Assembly (NCBI GenBank): GCA_018907035.1
Contig: JACCIC010000049.1
Location: forward strand, 3,025,001 to 3,089,000
Length of the DNA: 64,000 nt
Reading direction: 5' to 3'
Origin: Sycobia sp. Sy_11
Lineage: Eukaryota > Arthropoda > Insecta > Hymenoptera > Epichrysomallidae
Shown one piece after another: positions 49,735 through 63,256 of this stretch. A program made the translations under genes and the position numbers. The notes beneath the pieces are model-generated. The model did no database searches, was not told the origin of the DNA, and saw nothing but the letters and a program-made list of their open reading frames with translations. The stretch's first letter is position 1; every line of letters starts with the position of its first letter.

Positions 49735-49850
49735 AGGCCGACTGCTGCGTCGGCGATCCCGCCACGAACGAGGGATGCTGGGAGCCCTGCTACTGCGTCC
49801 TCCTCCAGGACGAGCAGACCCTCACCGCCTACAGGAGCGAGGACATGGCG
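49735..49850 (+). CDS. Second coding exon of the PH-domain-like protein
   Basis: The acceptor TTGCCTGTTACAG and the donor GCG|GTAAGT both match consensus well. The 116 bp plus the single base carried from the first exon make exactly 39 codons, ending in phase 0. The product starts EADCCVGDPATNEG, then CWEPCYCVLLQ, then TLTAYRSEDMA. The W-x4-CVL core followed by a short strand with Tyr is typical of PH-domain strands 2 and 3. Together with the first exon there are eight cysteines in 100 residues (22, 45, 61, 65, 66, 76, 80, 82), high for a cytosolic PH domain. The PH domain is not finished here, so further exons must lie to the right. Coding GC content is well above the flanks. Confidence 0.8.
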
Positions 49851-50094
49851 GTAAGTCTATATCCACATATATATATACATACACGTATCGAGCACTTTAT
49901 TCCCTAATGTTCGGCCTCTATACCGATACAGATCTGTCGATATTCCAGTTCTGTTCTGTGTTTCTTCTGTTGCCGACAGCGCAAATTTTTTGAGAAAATT
50001 AATACGCACCCCCTTCGATATCTAATGTTTTTAACTTCGCGAAAAATTTCATTATCTTTGAGGGTTTACATGAACATGAGCGTTGACTCATGAA

Positions 50095-50097
<3 letters not shown>

Positions 50098-50161
<64 letters not shown>
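50098..50161. repeat. (TA)n, the longest pure TA array class
   Basis: About 63 bp of TA. Confidence 0.95.
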
Positions 50162-50163
<2 letters not shown>

Positions 50164-51339
50164 AAGATAAGGAACATTCGTAATTTATAGATTATACACG
50201 GGCAGAAATATAAAAAAGATAAATAAATTATATTTTTAGTTAAATCAACCGATCAAGAAATTTATTTATTTTAGGAAAATCTCATGCTTTGAAATTGATA
50301 TCAAACTCTACATATTGGATTAATTGGCGATTTAAATATTATATATGAAATGATGAATTCAAGCGAATCACGCTTGTATAATTATTATATGATATTATTT
50401 ATCTTCTGGAAAAGCTATTTTTCCACTCTGTAAATCGATGAAAAATGATTTTTTCTCAATTGTCTTTTTTTTTATTTAATTTTTATTTACAAAGAATTTT
50501 TGCATTACAAAACACATAACACATTTTATTGTTTGTATGACCTAAGTACGAGATATTGGCCAACTAAGTAATTCAACTCTGCAAAGAGAAAACGTATTTT
50601 TTATAAATAATCAATGGCAATGATGAAAAAATCAATTAATTTTTAAATCAAAAAGTCCGTCATCATAAAATTAATTTTCTTTACCACGAAAATCATTTTT
50701 TAAACGAAAAATAGATTTTCTTATTTAAGACAATAGAAACACATGAATTAATTTGATTTCAATAAGCTATTCTTGCTTTGACAAAATATTCTTGATGAAT
50801 GAATTTATTTATCAAATTAAGTTATGCATTTCATTTGCTATATATAACACAAGAAAATATTTACCCGATATTAGAAAATATTTTATTAAGAGATCATTAA
50901 AAATGCAGTAATTATGTAAACGTTTATTCTGCAATTACAATATACATAGGCTCATTAGCACATAAGGTTATTATCTATACGCCTCCTAGGCTACTAGAAT
51001 ATATTAACGCAATGAAATCGGGCTCTGCCCCACACGTGAAATCTAGCGTGCTCCGTGCGCCGAATTTTTCCCGCGGAAAACGAAAACTCGCGCCCTGGCG
51101 CAAGATACAAAATATCGCTTACTCGACAAAGTATATTGTGTACGATAGAGAGAGAGAGAAGAAGAGAGAAAGATGTAATATATAAGTTTCGCATTTATTG
51201 GCACTTAAAAGGGATCTTCGGCCCCGCCCTCCTACTCGACGGCACGCCTCCTACCGCCCGACGGAAACTTTTTTCGTATCAGCGATCCGCGGGAATTAAA
51301 TTCCCTTGGTAGAAAAAGGCGCTCCTTTTCATGACTCTA

Positions 51340-51370
<31 letters not shown>

Positions 51371-51674
51371 TCCTTAAGTTTATAACAGCTCACCCACCCC
51401 CTCTATATCTCTCATTCTTTTCCCCGTAATTTCGCAAGTGCAGACGTCCATACGAACTGTATATGAGAGAGGAGCCGCGCGAAGGGGGCACGTCGCCGAT
51501 ACAAGGTGTAGTACGTAGTAGCGTCGTCCTTGCGACGAACTCCTGACCCCTCCTCGACCCCCCCACCCTCTTCGCCTAAAGGTCGCTTCTGATCTTTAAT
51601 ACAATTGGGAGAGTCGAGACGGCGGCGAAGTTGCGCCGAAAGGAGACTCCTTCCTGCGTCCTCCTCGCTCTCTA

Positions 51675-51677
<3 letters not shown>

Positions 51678-51757
<80 letters not shown>

Positions 51758-51773
51758 AGCGCTGTTGACCGAA

Positions 51774-51811
<38 letters not shown>
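51678..51811. repeat. (CT)n then (TA)n
   Basis: CT at 51678-51754 with CAC and CG interruptions, then TA at 51779-51811. Confidence 0.95.
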
Positions 51812-51814
<3 letters not shown>

Positions 51815-53188
51815 TATATATGCGCGCGATGTTGTATAATAACGAACGCCTGCCTCAGTAATTACAGACCGTCGAAGCTGACTGTCGCCGGTGTACGGAA
51901 AACTTTGGACGTGCGCCCGCTCGTGACCGTACTTCTTCGTCCTGCCGGATTTAATGGCATTTGAATACACGCGTAATTTCGATAAACAGGTGAGGGACGT
52001 GCGCGTAATATAGAGATGGCGATATATTATTTATTGATCACTGTAAGTGGTCGGGGCTGGTTCTTTGGCACACTACTGGCCGTTCCTTTTGGCAGCGTGA
52101 GTTTTTGAACGATATTAATGTACGAGCAGGTAATTATCGCAAAACGTTATATGAGACTGTATCGAACCGATGAAAATTTTTGCGAAACAACTCGATTAGG
52201 GTTGAAACAAACTTGACTGTCTATACGACGCGGGAATAAAGTTAATTAAATGTTTAGATATTTTTCAATTATGAAACGATTTGGTTGGATTGTTAAAATT
52301 TTTTTCAATTATTGTAATAAAACGTTGAATTAAAGTAACTAGGGTGTATATTTATACAGAAATATTTTTTCCTTACCTCAACTAAAATAAGAATTTTTTT
52401 TTTTTCATCTTATGAAAAAGAATTTTCTCCAAAACCATGTTTTTGTTACGTAAAAATTCTAAAAAACAATATACGTGCACTATTTCGTTCCAAATTATCA
52501 AATATAATCAAATCTAAAGTTTCTTGATATTCAAACTATAAACCATCATGAAATGGCGATGTGCAAGCGTGTTCAACATGTATGTTGACATTAGAGGACA
52601 TTTTGAAAATCGGTTAAAAGTTACATTAGATAAAAATGTACTCGCGGCACGCCATACACCGCCTAATCTTAGAATTTTCGGTTCTTTCCCAATTCGGGGT
52701 GAAAAGTGCTAAGTTTCTATTTAAAAAAAAAAACAGGAAAACAAACGAAATTGACACTTCAAACGATTTTTGGAACAAAACCAAAATCATCGGTCGGATC
52801 ATTTGGTCAAATCCTGTAAATTTCGTACGAACTATTTTCCAATTCTTGATTATGTTTCGGTGGTATTATTAGATACGCTGGATATATAATACAAGCTATA
52901 CTAAGAGACAAGATAGCAAAACATCTACGGCCGCATTTTACCGGGTAATATTTCGCGGAGGAGGGAATAACATTTTGATTTCCGGTTTTCCAACCGGATA
53001 CACATCGGAATACCGCACGAATGCTGGCTATAGCACATTGTACATTTAACTTCCCCGTAAAGAAAAGAACACAAACCTCTGCCCCTCCGAGGCATCCTTA
53101 TTCTTCCTTCGCCGGGCTCGTGAAATAAGAGCAACGTTACATTCCTCGAATGAAATAAAAGTAATTATATCTATAGGAAAGGGAAGAT

Positions 53189-53194
<6 letters not shown>

Positions 53195-53236
<42 letters not shown>
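53195..53236. repeat. (GA)n
   Basis: Pure GA run. Confidence 0.95.
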
Positions 53237-53241
<5 letters not shown>

Positions 53242-53943
53242 GACAAGGCAATATGTACACATTTTTGCCGAACGAAAGAGAGCCAGCAAGGAGCATAAAA
53301 TAAGCCGTTATGAAATGTCGACAATGGTAGAAAGGGGGAGCAGGAAGGTAAAAAGGGACCGGGGCAAAAAGGTTGAAAGATGAAAAAAAGTAGAAAAGAA
53401 CGAAGAGGTGGAGGAGGATAAAAGGAGAGACTCAGCCTCGGTCGAGCGGTCTTATACTGGATTCGACTCGCGTTCCGGCCGAATTTTTATTTTCTGGGCT
53501 CGTCCAGTGACTTCGTGATAGGATGGGGGGGGGGGGGAAGAACGTATAGAGGAAACGAAAGAACCAGCACCCCCTCCCCTCCCTGTTCTGCTCGCGAAAG
53601 CGATTCCAGTGTACTAAGAAAGCTTACTGACAATTGATATTATAGTGTCAAAATCGTGTTCCCGATGTTTCGCTAACGATTGTGGCGTACATTTAACCTC
53701 AATTATATAAAAATCACAAATATATTTGTTACGATCAAAACATCGAATTTAGACGCGAGGCACTGAGTATAAGATTGAAGGAGAAGGTCTTGGGAATCGT
53801 CAAGTGCAGTATGTCCTGCCTCTCTCGGTACGCCTTTTTTTTTTTAACCCATTCGGAATTCGGTGCTCGCCAAAGTCTCCGTGCGTCTGAATATTTATTC
53901 TCCAGATCTTTCTTTACCTCGTTCAAACCCTCTCATTCTGGTA

Positions 53944-53949
<6 letters not shown>

Positions 53950-54013
<64 letters not shown>
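53950..54013. repeat. (CT)n, long
   Basis: Over 60 bp of uninterrupted CT. Confidence 0.95.
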
Positions 54014-54016
<3 letters not shown>

Positions 54017-54313
54017 GTTGTATTGGGTAGCAAAAATCCCAAAATATATAGCTCAACTACGATAGATTCGCGTCGTCGGTTTTTACCAGTGATTTACACG
54101 GACATCGTATATATAAAAACACTTCAATATGAATATAAAATAATTATAACAAACGTATGCGATATTTATACATAAAGTTGAAATATTTATATCCTTGGAG
54201 AATATCGTATTAAATATCGTATTAAAAATGGAATATGGAATTTTTATGTGCCTTTTGTATGTGTAATTAATAATGAAATTATTATGTCTTTAGAAAATTC
54301 TACTGCTTTCAAA

Positions 54314-54314
<1 letters not shown>

Positions 54315-54358
<44 letters not shown>
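54315..54358. repeat. (TA)n
   Basis: Pure TA run. About 90 bp upstream a 12-base word (ATATCGTATTAA) is tandemly duplicated. Confidence 0.95.
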
Positions 54359-54359
<1 letters not shown>

Positions 54360-54984
54360 TTTAACAATATCACGAGGAGAGCTAAATTAAAAATAGTCGG
54401 ACTTTTAATCGTCAATTTCATAATTAAATTAGAATTCCTTTATTATCCGTTAAATTTAACGCGTTAAAAAAATTTTTTAATAATTGCACATACTCACAAA
54501 TTTTCGTACCCAACATAAATTGGAAACCATTATATCTAATAATTCTAACTGTCGGTTTCGAAGCGTCCCAGTTTCGGCGAAACATCGACCCCTAACTCGT
54601 ACAACGTATTCCCAAAAAAAAAAATAAAAATACCTCGAGCAAGAGTGAGGGTTTAAAAGGAAAATTCGCGCAAAGCCTAATGCCAAAGGACTCATATATA
54701 TATGTACACCCGGAAGACGAGGGAGTTCTCGCGACCCCGGTGAAAATCCGGCTACGAGCCCGTGTGTAATTGTGACGAAGACGTGATGTAATTGCCGTCT
54801 GGGTTTCCTTCGCCCTGCGTCCAACCCATCCCCACCGCCCTTGACCGCACACTACCGCAGCTCCCCGGCAGAGAAATTCGAGCGCCCCGCGGAAATGAGG
54901 CGCTCTCGAGTTATAATAGTATATATATACGCGCTCGTGCACGTGGTCGGAATGCTCTGTAAAAGGGCACGAGAGAGGATGGCG

Positions 54985-54987
<3 letters not shown>

Positions 54988-55022
<35 letters not shown>

Positions 55023-55147
55023 AATGTAGAAAGAGATGGGAGAAAAGGATCCTGTCGCCGAGGCTCGCCGATGTGGCAGTCCACGTTTGACGTTGACCCC
55101 GTGTATGAGCGTGCACAAGGAGACAGTGAACGCACGCGCGCGCGAGC

Positions 55148-55182
<35 letters not shown>
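54988..55182. repeat. (GA)n and (CA)n
   Basis: GA at 54988-55018 and CA at 55147-55182. Confidence 0.95.
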
Positions 55183-55186
<4 letters not shown>

Positions 55187-55846
55187 AAACAGCGCCGTAA
55201 CTTCGTCTAATATGAGCTTTGATATATAGAGCTTTTTCGGCCGCAGGATAGTAGGAAGGAGGGATGGAGCGGGGTAAGGACCTGCCGAGGTTCGCGGCCG
55301 TGGTAGTAGATAAATGAAATTGATTCCGAAAGAGAGAGAGAGCAGAGCGGCCGTACCTTTTTCTTTGTGCACGCGCTGCACAATTCCCTCAGTGCGATTT
55401 CATTCCTTTCGATCGGTTTGTCTTCGGCCATTGAATCTCTTTCTTTCCCACTTTCACCCTCCGTGACTCTCTCTATTTCTCACTCACCGACCGTTATCGA
55501 ACACAAGTATCTATCTACATAGAGAGAGAGAGAGAGACATACTCCTTTTAATTGTGGATAGATTGAATTTATCTGCAGTAAACGTATACTCGTAATATTC
55601 GATTCATAATATTTAAAATTATTTCTGCATCCTCGTAGAATTGTTAATAAATAAATATGCTCGAAGAATTTGAAGAGAGTTGTTAATGATTTCTCAGATA
55701 ATTATGCACGCTGTGTACGCGCTTGGCATATATATTGTATATATGCTACGAAAATTATTTATTCGAGAAGGTAATAGATATTTAATCGGTTAAACCGAAG
55801 TCTATAGAGAAGTTAGTCTATTATTGTTTTAAATAATGCTACTAAA

Positions 55847-55851
<5 letters not shown>

Positions 55852-55894
<43 letters not shown>
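55852..55894. repeat. (TA)n
   Basis: Pure TA run. Confidence 0.95.
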
Positions 55895-55898
<4 letters not shown>

Positions 55899-57099
55899 CT
55901 ATATATACAATATGCGCTATTGATTAATATACTTTCGCCGTTTACTGCATTTGTACGCTGAGGCTAAGAAATTGATGAACGCGCATACCTTTCATTTAAT
56001 ATCAATCAGCGCGGCGCGAAGTTTTCTGCGACTCGATAATTATCGTTCGAAAGTAGATGAATGTGTCATAGAAATTCCCGTGGCCCGATCGTGAAAACTG
56101 GCGATGGTATTTCATGGAAGATGTTAATCAATCGAAATTATTTTCGCGCTTAAGTCGTATAATAGATTATAGGGGAAATTTTTTTCATTCGCGCTCCCGT
56201 CTATAAGTGTAGAAATCCGCATGATTAGACGTGTTTGAGAATTTCCTTTTTTGAATGCTAACCCTATGATATGGCATATAGTAAGTGTAATCATTGTTTC
56301 CGCCGGCGAAAGCAATACATTTATTTGTACATCGATGAATAACGGGAGCCTGCTGTTCGAAGTTTTATATAGATATTCAATTATTTAAAATCGGAAAGGG
56401 GAATCCGACGATAAAACAATATATTTGCAAAAGTGAAATCTTGCTACGATCGTCAATACAATTTAATTGAACCAATTAATGGAATTTCTTAAATTCTAAG
56501 GATAATAATGGGAAAATTAAATTTCATAAAACATTTTTTAATAACGACATCCATAATGACAGGCTTAAAGTTAAAAAGTAAAAAAGTATGATTATAGCTT
56601 TTACAAAATCTCGTACCTGTATTGACTTGTAGCAGATGTTTCGACGCGCAACAGTACATAATTATATCGTACGTGTACATAGTCTTCGTTATACTTTTAT
56701 TGAAACATTAGACTAGAACTTTTCTCCCGCGCATTCATCCCAATCGTGGCGCGCAAAAGCGCGAACGAGTTTCAAGCATTACGTTTCAAGAGCTGCCCAA
56801 AAGAATATGACTCATCATAATTTTTTCGTTATCTTACCGCAAGCAATCATTTAAATACGAGATCGGAAAGAGATCCCCGGGTATTTATCTCGAGCATTGC
56901 GAGACCGATGGGGCATAGCATGTGTCCGGCCGCTCGACCCCGGCGAATTGCGCGAAACTGCGGAGCACGAGGCAAAAGTATAGCTATTATTACATATCTT
57001 ATCACCGCCACATACGCCGACGGCGGTTAACAAATCGTTAATTAACAAATCTCCGTATATATTAATCTAATAACGGTATATATAACAAATCGAAACATT

Positions 57100-57101
<2 letters not shown>

Positions 57102-57146
<45 letters not shown>
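57102..57146. repeat. (TA)n
   Basis: Pure TA run. Confidence 0.95.
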
Positions 57147-57148
<2 letters not shown>

Positions 57149-57439
57149 GCATATAAGCTAAAAGGCAAATCACTCCGTTCTCACCCTCTCCGGTATCTCC
57201 TGTACGCCCCTACGCTCCGGCGGGAAAGCGGCTTTTGATGGCGCGCCGACAGCGCCGCAGAGCAGCAATGTCTCGTTCTTGTAATATACACGATGGGCTT
57301 GAAGCTGACTGTTCACGTATTATGCATTCCCATATATACATATACATATATATATATAGAAACGCAACAACCGCGAGGGTGTTGGGGGTATTAAAGCATT
57401 CCTTCCTCTGTTATTGACGCCCAAAACTGAGGCTGGCCA

Positions 57440-57505
57440 ATATATTTCATATATACTAATTTATTTACTTATTTATTTATTTACTCATTTATTTATTTCT
57501 GTATA
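57440..57505. repeat. (TTTA)n-like run
   Basis: Degenerate ATTT/ACTT units reading ATTTATTTACTTATTTATTT. Confidence 0.8.
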
Positions 57506-57674
57506 TATTATGTATATATTAAGAAGAGCCATGTTAGCCAATTTAGACAGTATTACTATAGAGCTTTATACGAATAGATACATATTAACAGAACTTTTCG
57601 AAATATTAAATAAACTCTAGTAAATTGCACTTAAACTTGGACACTTTTAACTGTAATAAGTTCTTGCACCACTG

Positions 57675-57825
57675 TATAAATATATATATATATATATATA
57701 TTATATAGTATATATACATATATATATATATATATATTATATATATTTATAATATATAAATATATTATATATTTATATATATTTTTTATACATATTATTT
57801 ATTTATATTTATACATATTATTATA
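57675..57825. repeat. Degenerate, nearly pure A+T tract
   Basis: About 150 bp with almost no G or C, containing TA runs and imperfect palindromes such as TATAAATATATTATATATTT. No coding potential. Confidence 0.85.
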
Positions 57826-58155
57826 AAGGAAAAAACTGAAAGTGTTAAACTATCAACTGATACTCAACTGTTGTTCAGCTGCTGCGTTATTATGACGGTC
57901 GCAATTAGAGAAAGGCTGCAAGAGCGACGTAGCCCGGATGTTGGTTGGTTGGCAAAACTTTATTCTGTAGCCCACACCGAGGGGAGGACTCTTCTTCCTC
58001 TTACTTGTTTATATATATTATATAATATATATATATATATATGTACAGGGAGAGAGAGAGTTTCGGCAAAGAGCGTGAGGATGACTCGATTTTCTCTTGT
58101 TCTTTCGTTTTCTTTTTCTTAAACTAACGGCCATTTTGATGATACACGGAGGCTG

Positions 58156-58161
<6 letters not shown>

Positions 58162-58199
<38 letters not shown>
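58162..58199. repeat. (TA)n
   Basis: Pure TA run. A shorter one is at 58024-58042. Confidence 0.95.
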
Positions 58200-58200
<1 letters not shown>

Positions 58201-60887
58201 CTTGGTTGTCGATTTCACGCTTCGATGAATTCGCCGTGACTTTTAGAGAGGCGGACTCCATTGAAATTATTTATATGCATAAACACGTATATATTTTTTT
58301 GAGCTGCTGACGTCACCGCGAAAGGGTTACATTCAAACGCTCCATGTTCCTGTTCAAATATACATGTATATATATTCTCGTCCAAATGGTAGTATGAACA
58401 CGCGCGTAATTTAAAAAATCTAATCAAATGAAACCAAACGGCAAAATAAATACGGTGAAATATACGATGTTCTCCGAAATAAATACCCATAACGATGTTC
58501 GCCGATATTTGAAAAATGCTCGTATCCGATAATGGCACGCGTATAGCCAATCATTAGCACTGCAAAGGAATTCGTTAATTATTCATCGATCATTTTCATT
58601 TTCAGATGCATCTGCTGTTACATCGAAGATAAATATCGCATGATAGCATATAAACGTTTTATCTATTTATAGATTTAATGCCGCGCACGCAATGTGGGTC
58701 ATGAGCTATCGGATTCAAATTTAATTTAAAGAGCATAATAAATAAATAAATAAATAAAAGTGATAAAAACTAACAATTCCGATCTTTTTATTGTTGTTTT
58801 AGAAATGGTCATTACTGGGATTGCACAAATTTCTGGATTATATCTGCATTATTAACATTATTATAATTATTAAAAAATATGTTTAACAGACATACGAGTA
58901 CATCCATTTAATGTGGTATTTATTTTTAAAAATTCTCGAGATGATTATAACTTTCTCTCAAAGTCTTCAATTCAATTAATTTTAGGATCGACTATTTCCA
59001 CCTGCAGAATTCCGTACCTTCAATTTTCTCCACGCAGCCCACACCGAATTCGGTACGAGAGTGGAAATTAATTTTACGTTAAATCTCGAACTAACTAATA
59101 TACATCTGCGTCGAAAGTTACGAGCGCTAATCTCGCGAAGAATTAATGTAAAAATGAATAACGATAATTGTTAGAGTATACGAGAGTGTACGTATATAAC
59201 GAGTAAATAATTACCATCGTATACCGATGTATGACTGTAAAATAAAGTACAGTAGGCGACGTAAGCACATTTCTGCGTTTTTTTTTTCATCGGCCAAGGT
59301 TTCAATTTAAAAACCAACTCTATATAATATATATTTCATCGGGCTCTCTAATTCTGCAATAGGAATTTTCAATGATTCGACAGCTTTCTCGTGGTAAAAA
59401 ATAACTTAATTTTCCCTCTCAGCCACGCTCGATGATAAACTACTTACTCGAAGTAAATAATCAATTTCCGCAAAGCCGGATGTATATATATATATATTGC
59501 GTGGGATTTTTCGAACGACGATTTGTCCGGAGATTTTTTAAGAATTTACGAATCGAACGGAATCGAATAATCGACGGAAATGACATCGGCGAAACTTTTA
59601 CGAGGACTTTTATCTTATATTATATATGAGAAAGTCTTAAACATTTCCAACAGTACTAGCTTTAATTAATGTGAAGATAGGGGTACACATTTATTTAAAA
59701 AAAAAAACTTATTTTTCCTATTAAATTAATACAATTTATATGACATGCAAAAATTTTATTAAAATAATAATTAAAAATTATATCAATAAGTAATAATGTG
59801 TTATGTCATTTAAAAGGAGAATTATATTTGACGAAAGCAATATTATCCTTGTGAATTTAATAAGAAGAAATTTTTTCTTTAATTTAAAGATCAGATGTTT
59901 GTTTTTTGTTTTGGGCATACGTTACTATATCACGATACAATAATCTTGAATGTATTTGGCTAATACTGTCTGAACGAACAATTAAACATATACATTCAGT
60001 CACATTGTCTCAGATATTATAAATACGAACGTTGAGGAGACGCAAAACTTGATCTAAAATTTTTGAAAATCTATTGATTTGTGTCGTCTCTTGAAAAAAT
60101 TCAGTTTTCTGTAATTTCTCAATAATATCCTCGCTTTCACACTGAACAAGCCCTCTAAACTTACAAGCTGGAGCAAATAAAATAGCAGTTTCGGAAAAGT
60201 TGGAAATTTCCTGAATTTGCTCATATACATATATGCAATCTATGAATTTACAAATTCCCATCCCTCGGGCAGACGAGGGCCATCGTCGAGAGCGAACCTT
60301 CGTTTTCCAAGAGTACATCATAATTATAGAATGAACCTACTAAAATTGGATTATTCCCCTTATTCCATCCACGTCCGATGGCGCCGCGCCGCGGAGAACG
60401 AATCAAATTCGAGGCTCATCCTCGTCCGAGCGCTGCTACGAGATTGATGGGAAGAGAGCTTCGGGTCTCTCGAAATATCTCTGCTTCTCATTGCCCTCTC
60501 TTTCTATCTCTCGCTCGCTCTTTCTCTAACTACATGTATCTATCTATCTATCTATCAATCTAATGAAATTTCTCACCCAGGAAGCGCGCAATGGAACACA
60601 CGCGGACGGTCCTCAATCTCGCGTTAACGAAAATTAGTCGTCTGTATACCTGTGACCTCCGCTCTATCGTCTAATCAATCAAAGATTTCTCTTTTTGCGC
60701 GTGAGTGCGCGCGCGTGCACATACAATTGAAAACTATTGCGCATTGGGATCGCGTAAAATATGCAATGCGATTATGAATTTCTATTATATATTATAATAG
60801 AATTAATTATATATTTGCATGTATTAGTTATGTATGAATTTTTAATTTAATTAGTTGGACTGTAAGATCAATACAAATATTTATAAA

Positions 60888-60890
<3 letters not shown>

Positions 60891-60927
<37 letters not shown>
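60891..60927. repeat. (TA)n
   Basis: Pure TA run. Confidence 0.95.
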
Positions 60928-60930
<3 letters not shown>

Positions 60931-61796
60931 CAAGAGAAAAAATGGAATATTATATATGTATGAATTACATGCAACACTAGAGCCGCAACCTTAAAAAAAA
61001 ACTCTCTTATTTATAAAGTAAACACATGTCGAAAACAGTGATGGTCTATCATTAAATCCGTATAATTAAATAGAAAACAAGTGTAACGGTTAAATCAGGA
61101 TAGGAAACTCGACGTCCCATTAACACACGTATAATAACAGTCGCATTGAGAATGTATTAGATTAGATGGTATATTATAGATTGAGACGGCAATTGAAACG
61201 GAAAGAAACAGTTACTATAACACTAATAAAGGTAGGAGGGACTATGGTTCCAAATTTTATATTTGTTTAATGTGTGCGTGTATATCTATATGTGTGTATA
61301 TATATGTGTGTGTGTGTGTGTATTTATATGTATGTATATATATAGACTTTAGTTATGCATTTTTATATACATACAGTTATGCATAGGTGAATGGCGATAA
61401 TAGAATGGATGTAATGATAATAACATATATTGTATTAATGGTTGACAGAGCCATAGCAATTTGAAAAATACGTTCTCAATAAATACTTCTTCCAGAATGT
61501 CAAAGCCAACTATGGCATTACTTTTACACATGTTGCATACCTGCTAATAACTTCTAATAAAGCAAGATACAAATATTTTTGTTAAATATTATAATTTCAT
61601 TGCGAATTTTATTACAACCGTGATAAATCCGTTACGCGACACGGAGAAGCATAATATCTTCTTTTATATACGCATTCGCTGAAATTGCAAGATCCTTGAT
61701 AATTTAAAAATCACTCCTCACCCACCTCCCCTACACCGCGACGCCGTCCGCGGCGCAATTACTAAAATTATTAAGGAAAATTAACACTCTTATGTG

Positions 61797-61807
<11 letters not shown>

Positions 61808-61868
<61 letters not shown>
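61808..61868. repeat. (TA)n
   Basis: About 60 bp of TA. Confidence 0.95.
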
Positions 61869-61870
<2 letters not shown>

Positions 61871-62053
61871 TAAGAGCGTCGCTTCAACAATAATTGCCCC
61901 CCGGCGTGCGCGGGAATTAAGAGGCAGTATTATATATAGGTGAAAATTGAGACGAGAGAAACGGTTAGGAGGAAAATAAAGCACCGCCGCCATTATTAAA
62001 GTTTTCATACCGCCATATCGCCATAAACGGGACTATAAACTCCGTTCTATATA

Positions 62054-62079
62054 CTATATATATATATATATATATAACA

Positions 62080-62131
<52 letters not shown>

Positions 62132-62172
62132 GTGTGTGTGTGTGAGCGTGTGCGCGTGCGTGTGCGTGTGTG
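62054..62172. repeat. (TA)n, (TG)n and alternating TG/CG tract
   Basis: TA at 62054-62076, TG at 62081-62123, then GCGCGCGCGG and further TG/CG alternation to about 62172. Confidence 0.9.
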
Positions 62173-62830
62173 TAGACTGCATATTTCATATATTTAACTC
62201 CCTTAAATAACCGGCAGCCCGATTTTATTTTCGCTATGGCTCGCTCATTACTCCGCTCGCCTCCCCCCTCTTCCCACGGTACTTTCCCTATTATATATGT
62301 GTATATAACCACGTTGTGGATGGACAGCGTAGTGCGACCGAATCTTCTTTATACCGGGGCGCGGGAAAAAAAAAGCGTATAAAAGCTGTTGAGAGCTATA
62401 AAGCATAGTGAATGAGAGCGCTTAAACATAAGAGTATGGAAATTCTGTGAGAAATTAGATAGTAAAAAAAGCAGGTTTCGTCGCGAGGCTTTTATTTTAT
62501 CTCTCGGTCTCTGTCTGTCTGTTTATCTCCCCCCTCCTCTCTCTCTCTTATCTATCCTCATCTCTCTCCCTCTTTCTAACCCCTGTCGCAATTTCGTTTC
62601 GAGTCGTAAACGAAAGTTTTTTACCCGAAAGCGCGTCGATGTGGGGCGCTCTTTTAAAACTCCACTATAGATCCCTCGACGTATTACAAGACAAGCCGTC
62701 ACGGGGATCTGTTCTATGCGTAGGGTACATATAAGGGATGTTCTATAATGGATCTGCTCTATATAGAAGCGGAAAATCCCTCGCGTTCGCAGCCGCTTCC
62801 TCTCGATGTGTGTATGCAGATGTGTGCACA

Positions 62831-62831
<1 letters not shown>

Positions 62832-62890
<59 letters not shown>
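62832..62890. repeat. (TA)n
   Basis: Pure TA run. Confidence 0.95.
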
Positions 62891-62894
<4 letters not shown>

Positions 62895-62973
62895 CCGTCC
62901 CCGAACGATGCGGAATATGCAGATTTCGGGCGAGAGATCCGTTCGTTGACGCTCCAGGGATGGGTTGTTATGT

Positions 62974-62988
62974 GTATATATATATAGT

Positions 62989-63030
<42 letters not shown>
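62974..63030. repeat. Compound (TA)n-(GA)n
   Basis: A short TA run, GTTA, then a GA run. Confidence 0.9.
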
Positions 63031-63033
<3 letters not shown>

Positions 63034-63150
63034 GCAAAGGAAAGAAGAATCCAGTGTACTCTTGCGCACTTTCCCTGGTGCCTATGTATACAGTGCTCGG
63101 AATAGGAAAGCACGTCGATATAATCATACCCTTGCATAGATATATAGAGA

Positions 63151-63256
<106 letters not shown>

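Noticed and set aside
58600..58640. Acceptor-like TTTCATTTTCAG followed by ATG, as a possible next PH exon
   Set aside because: In phase 0 it reaches a stop after eight codons.
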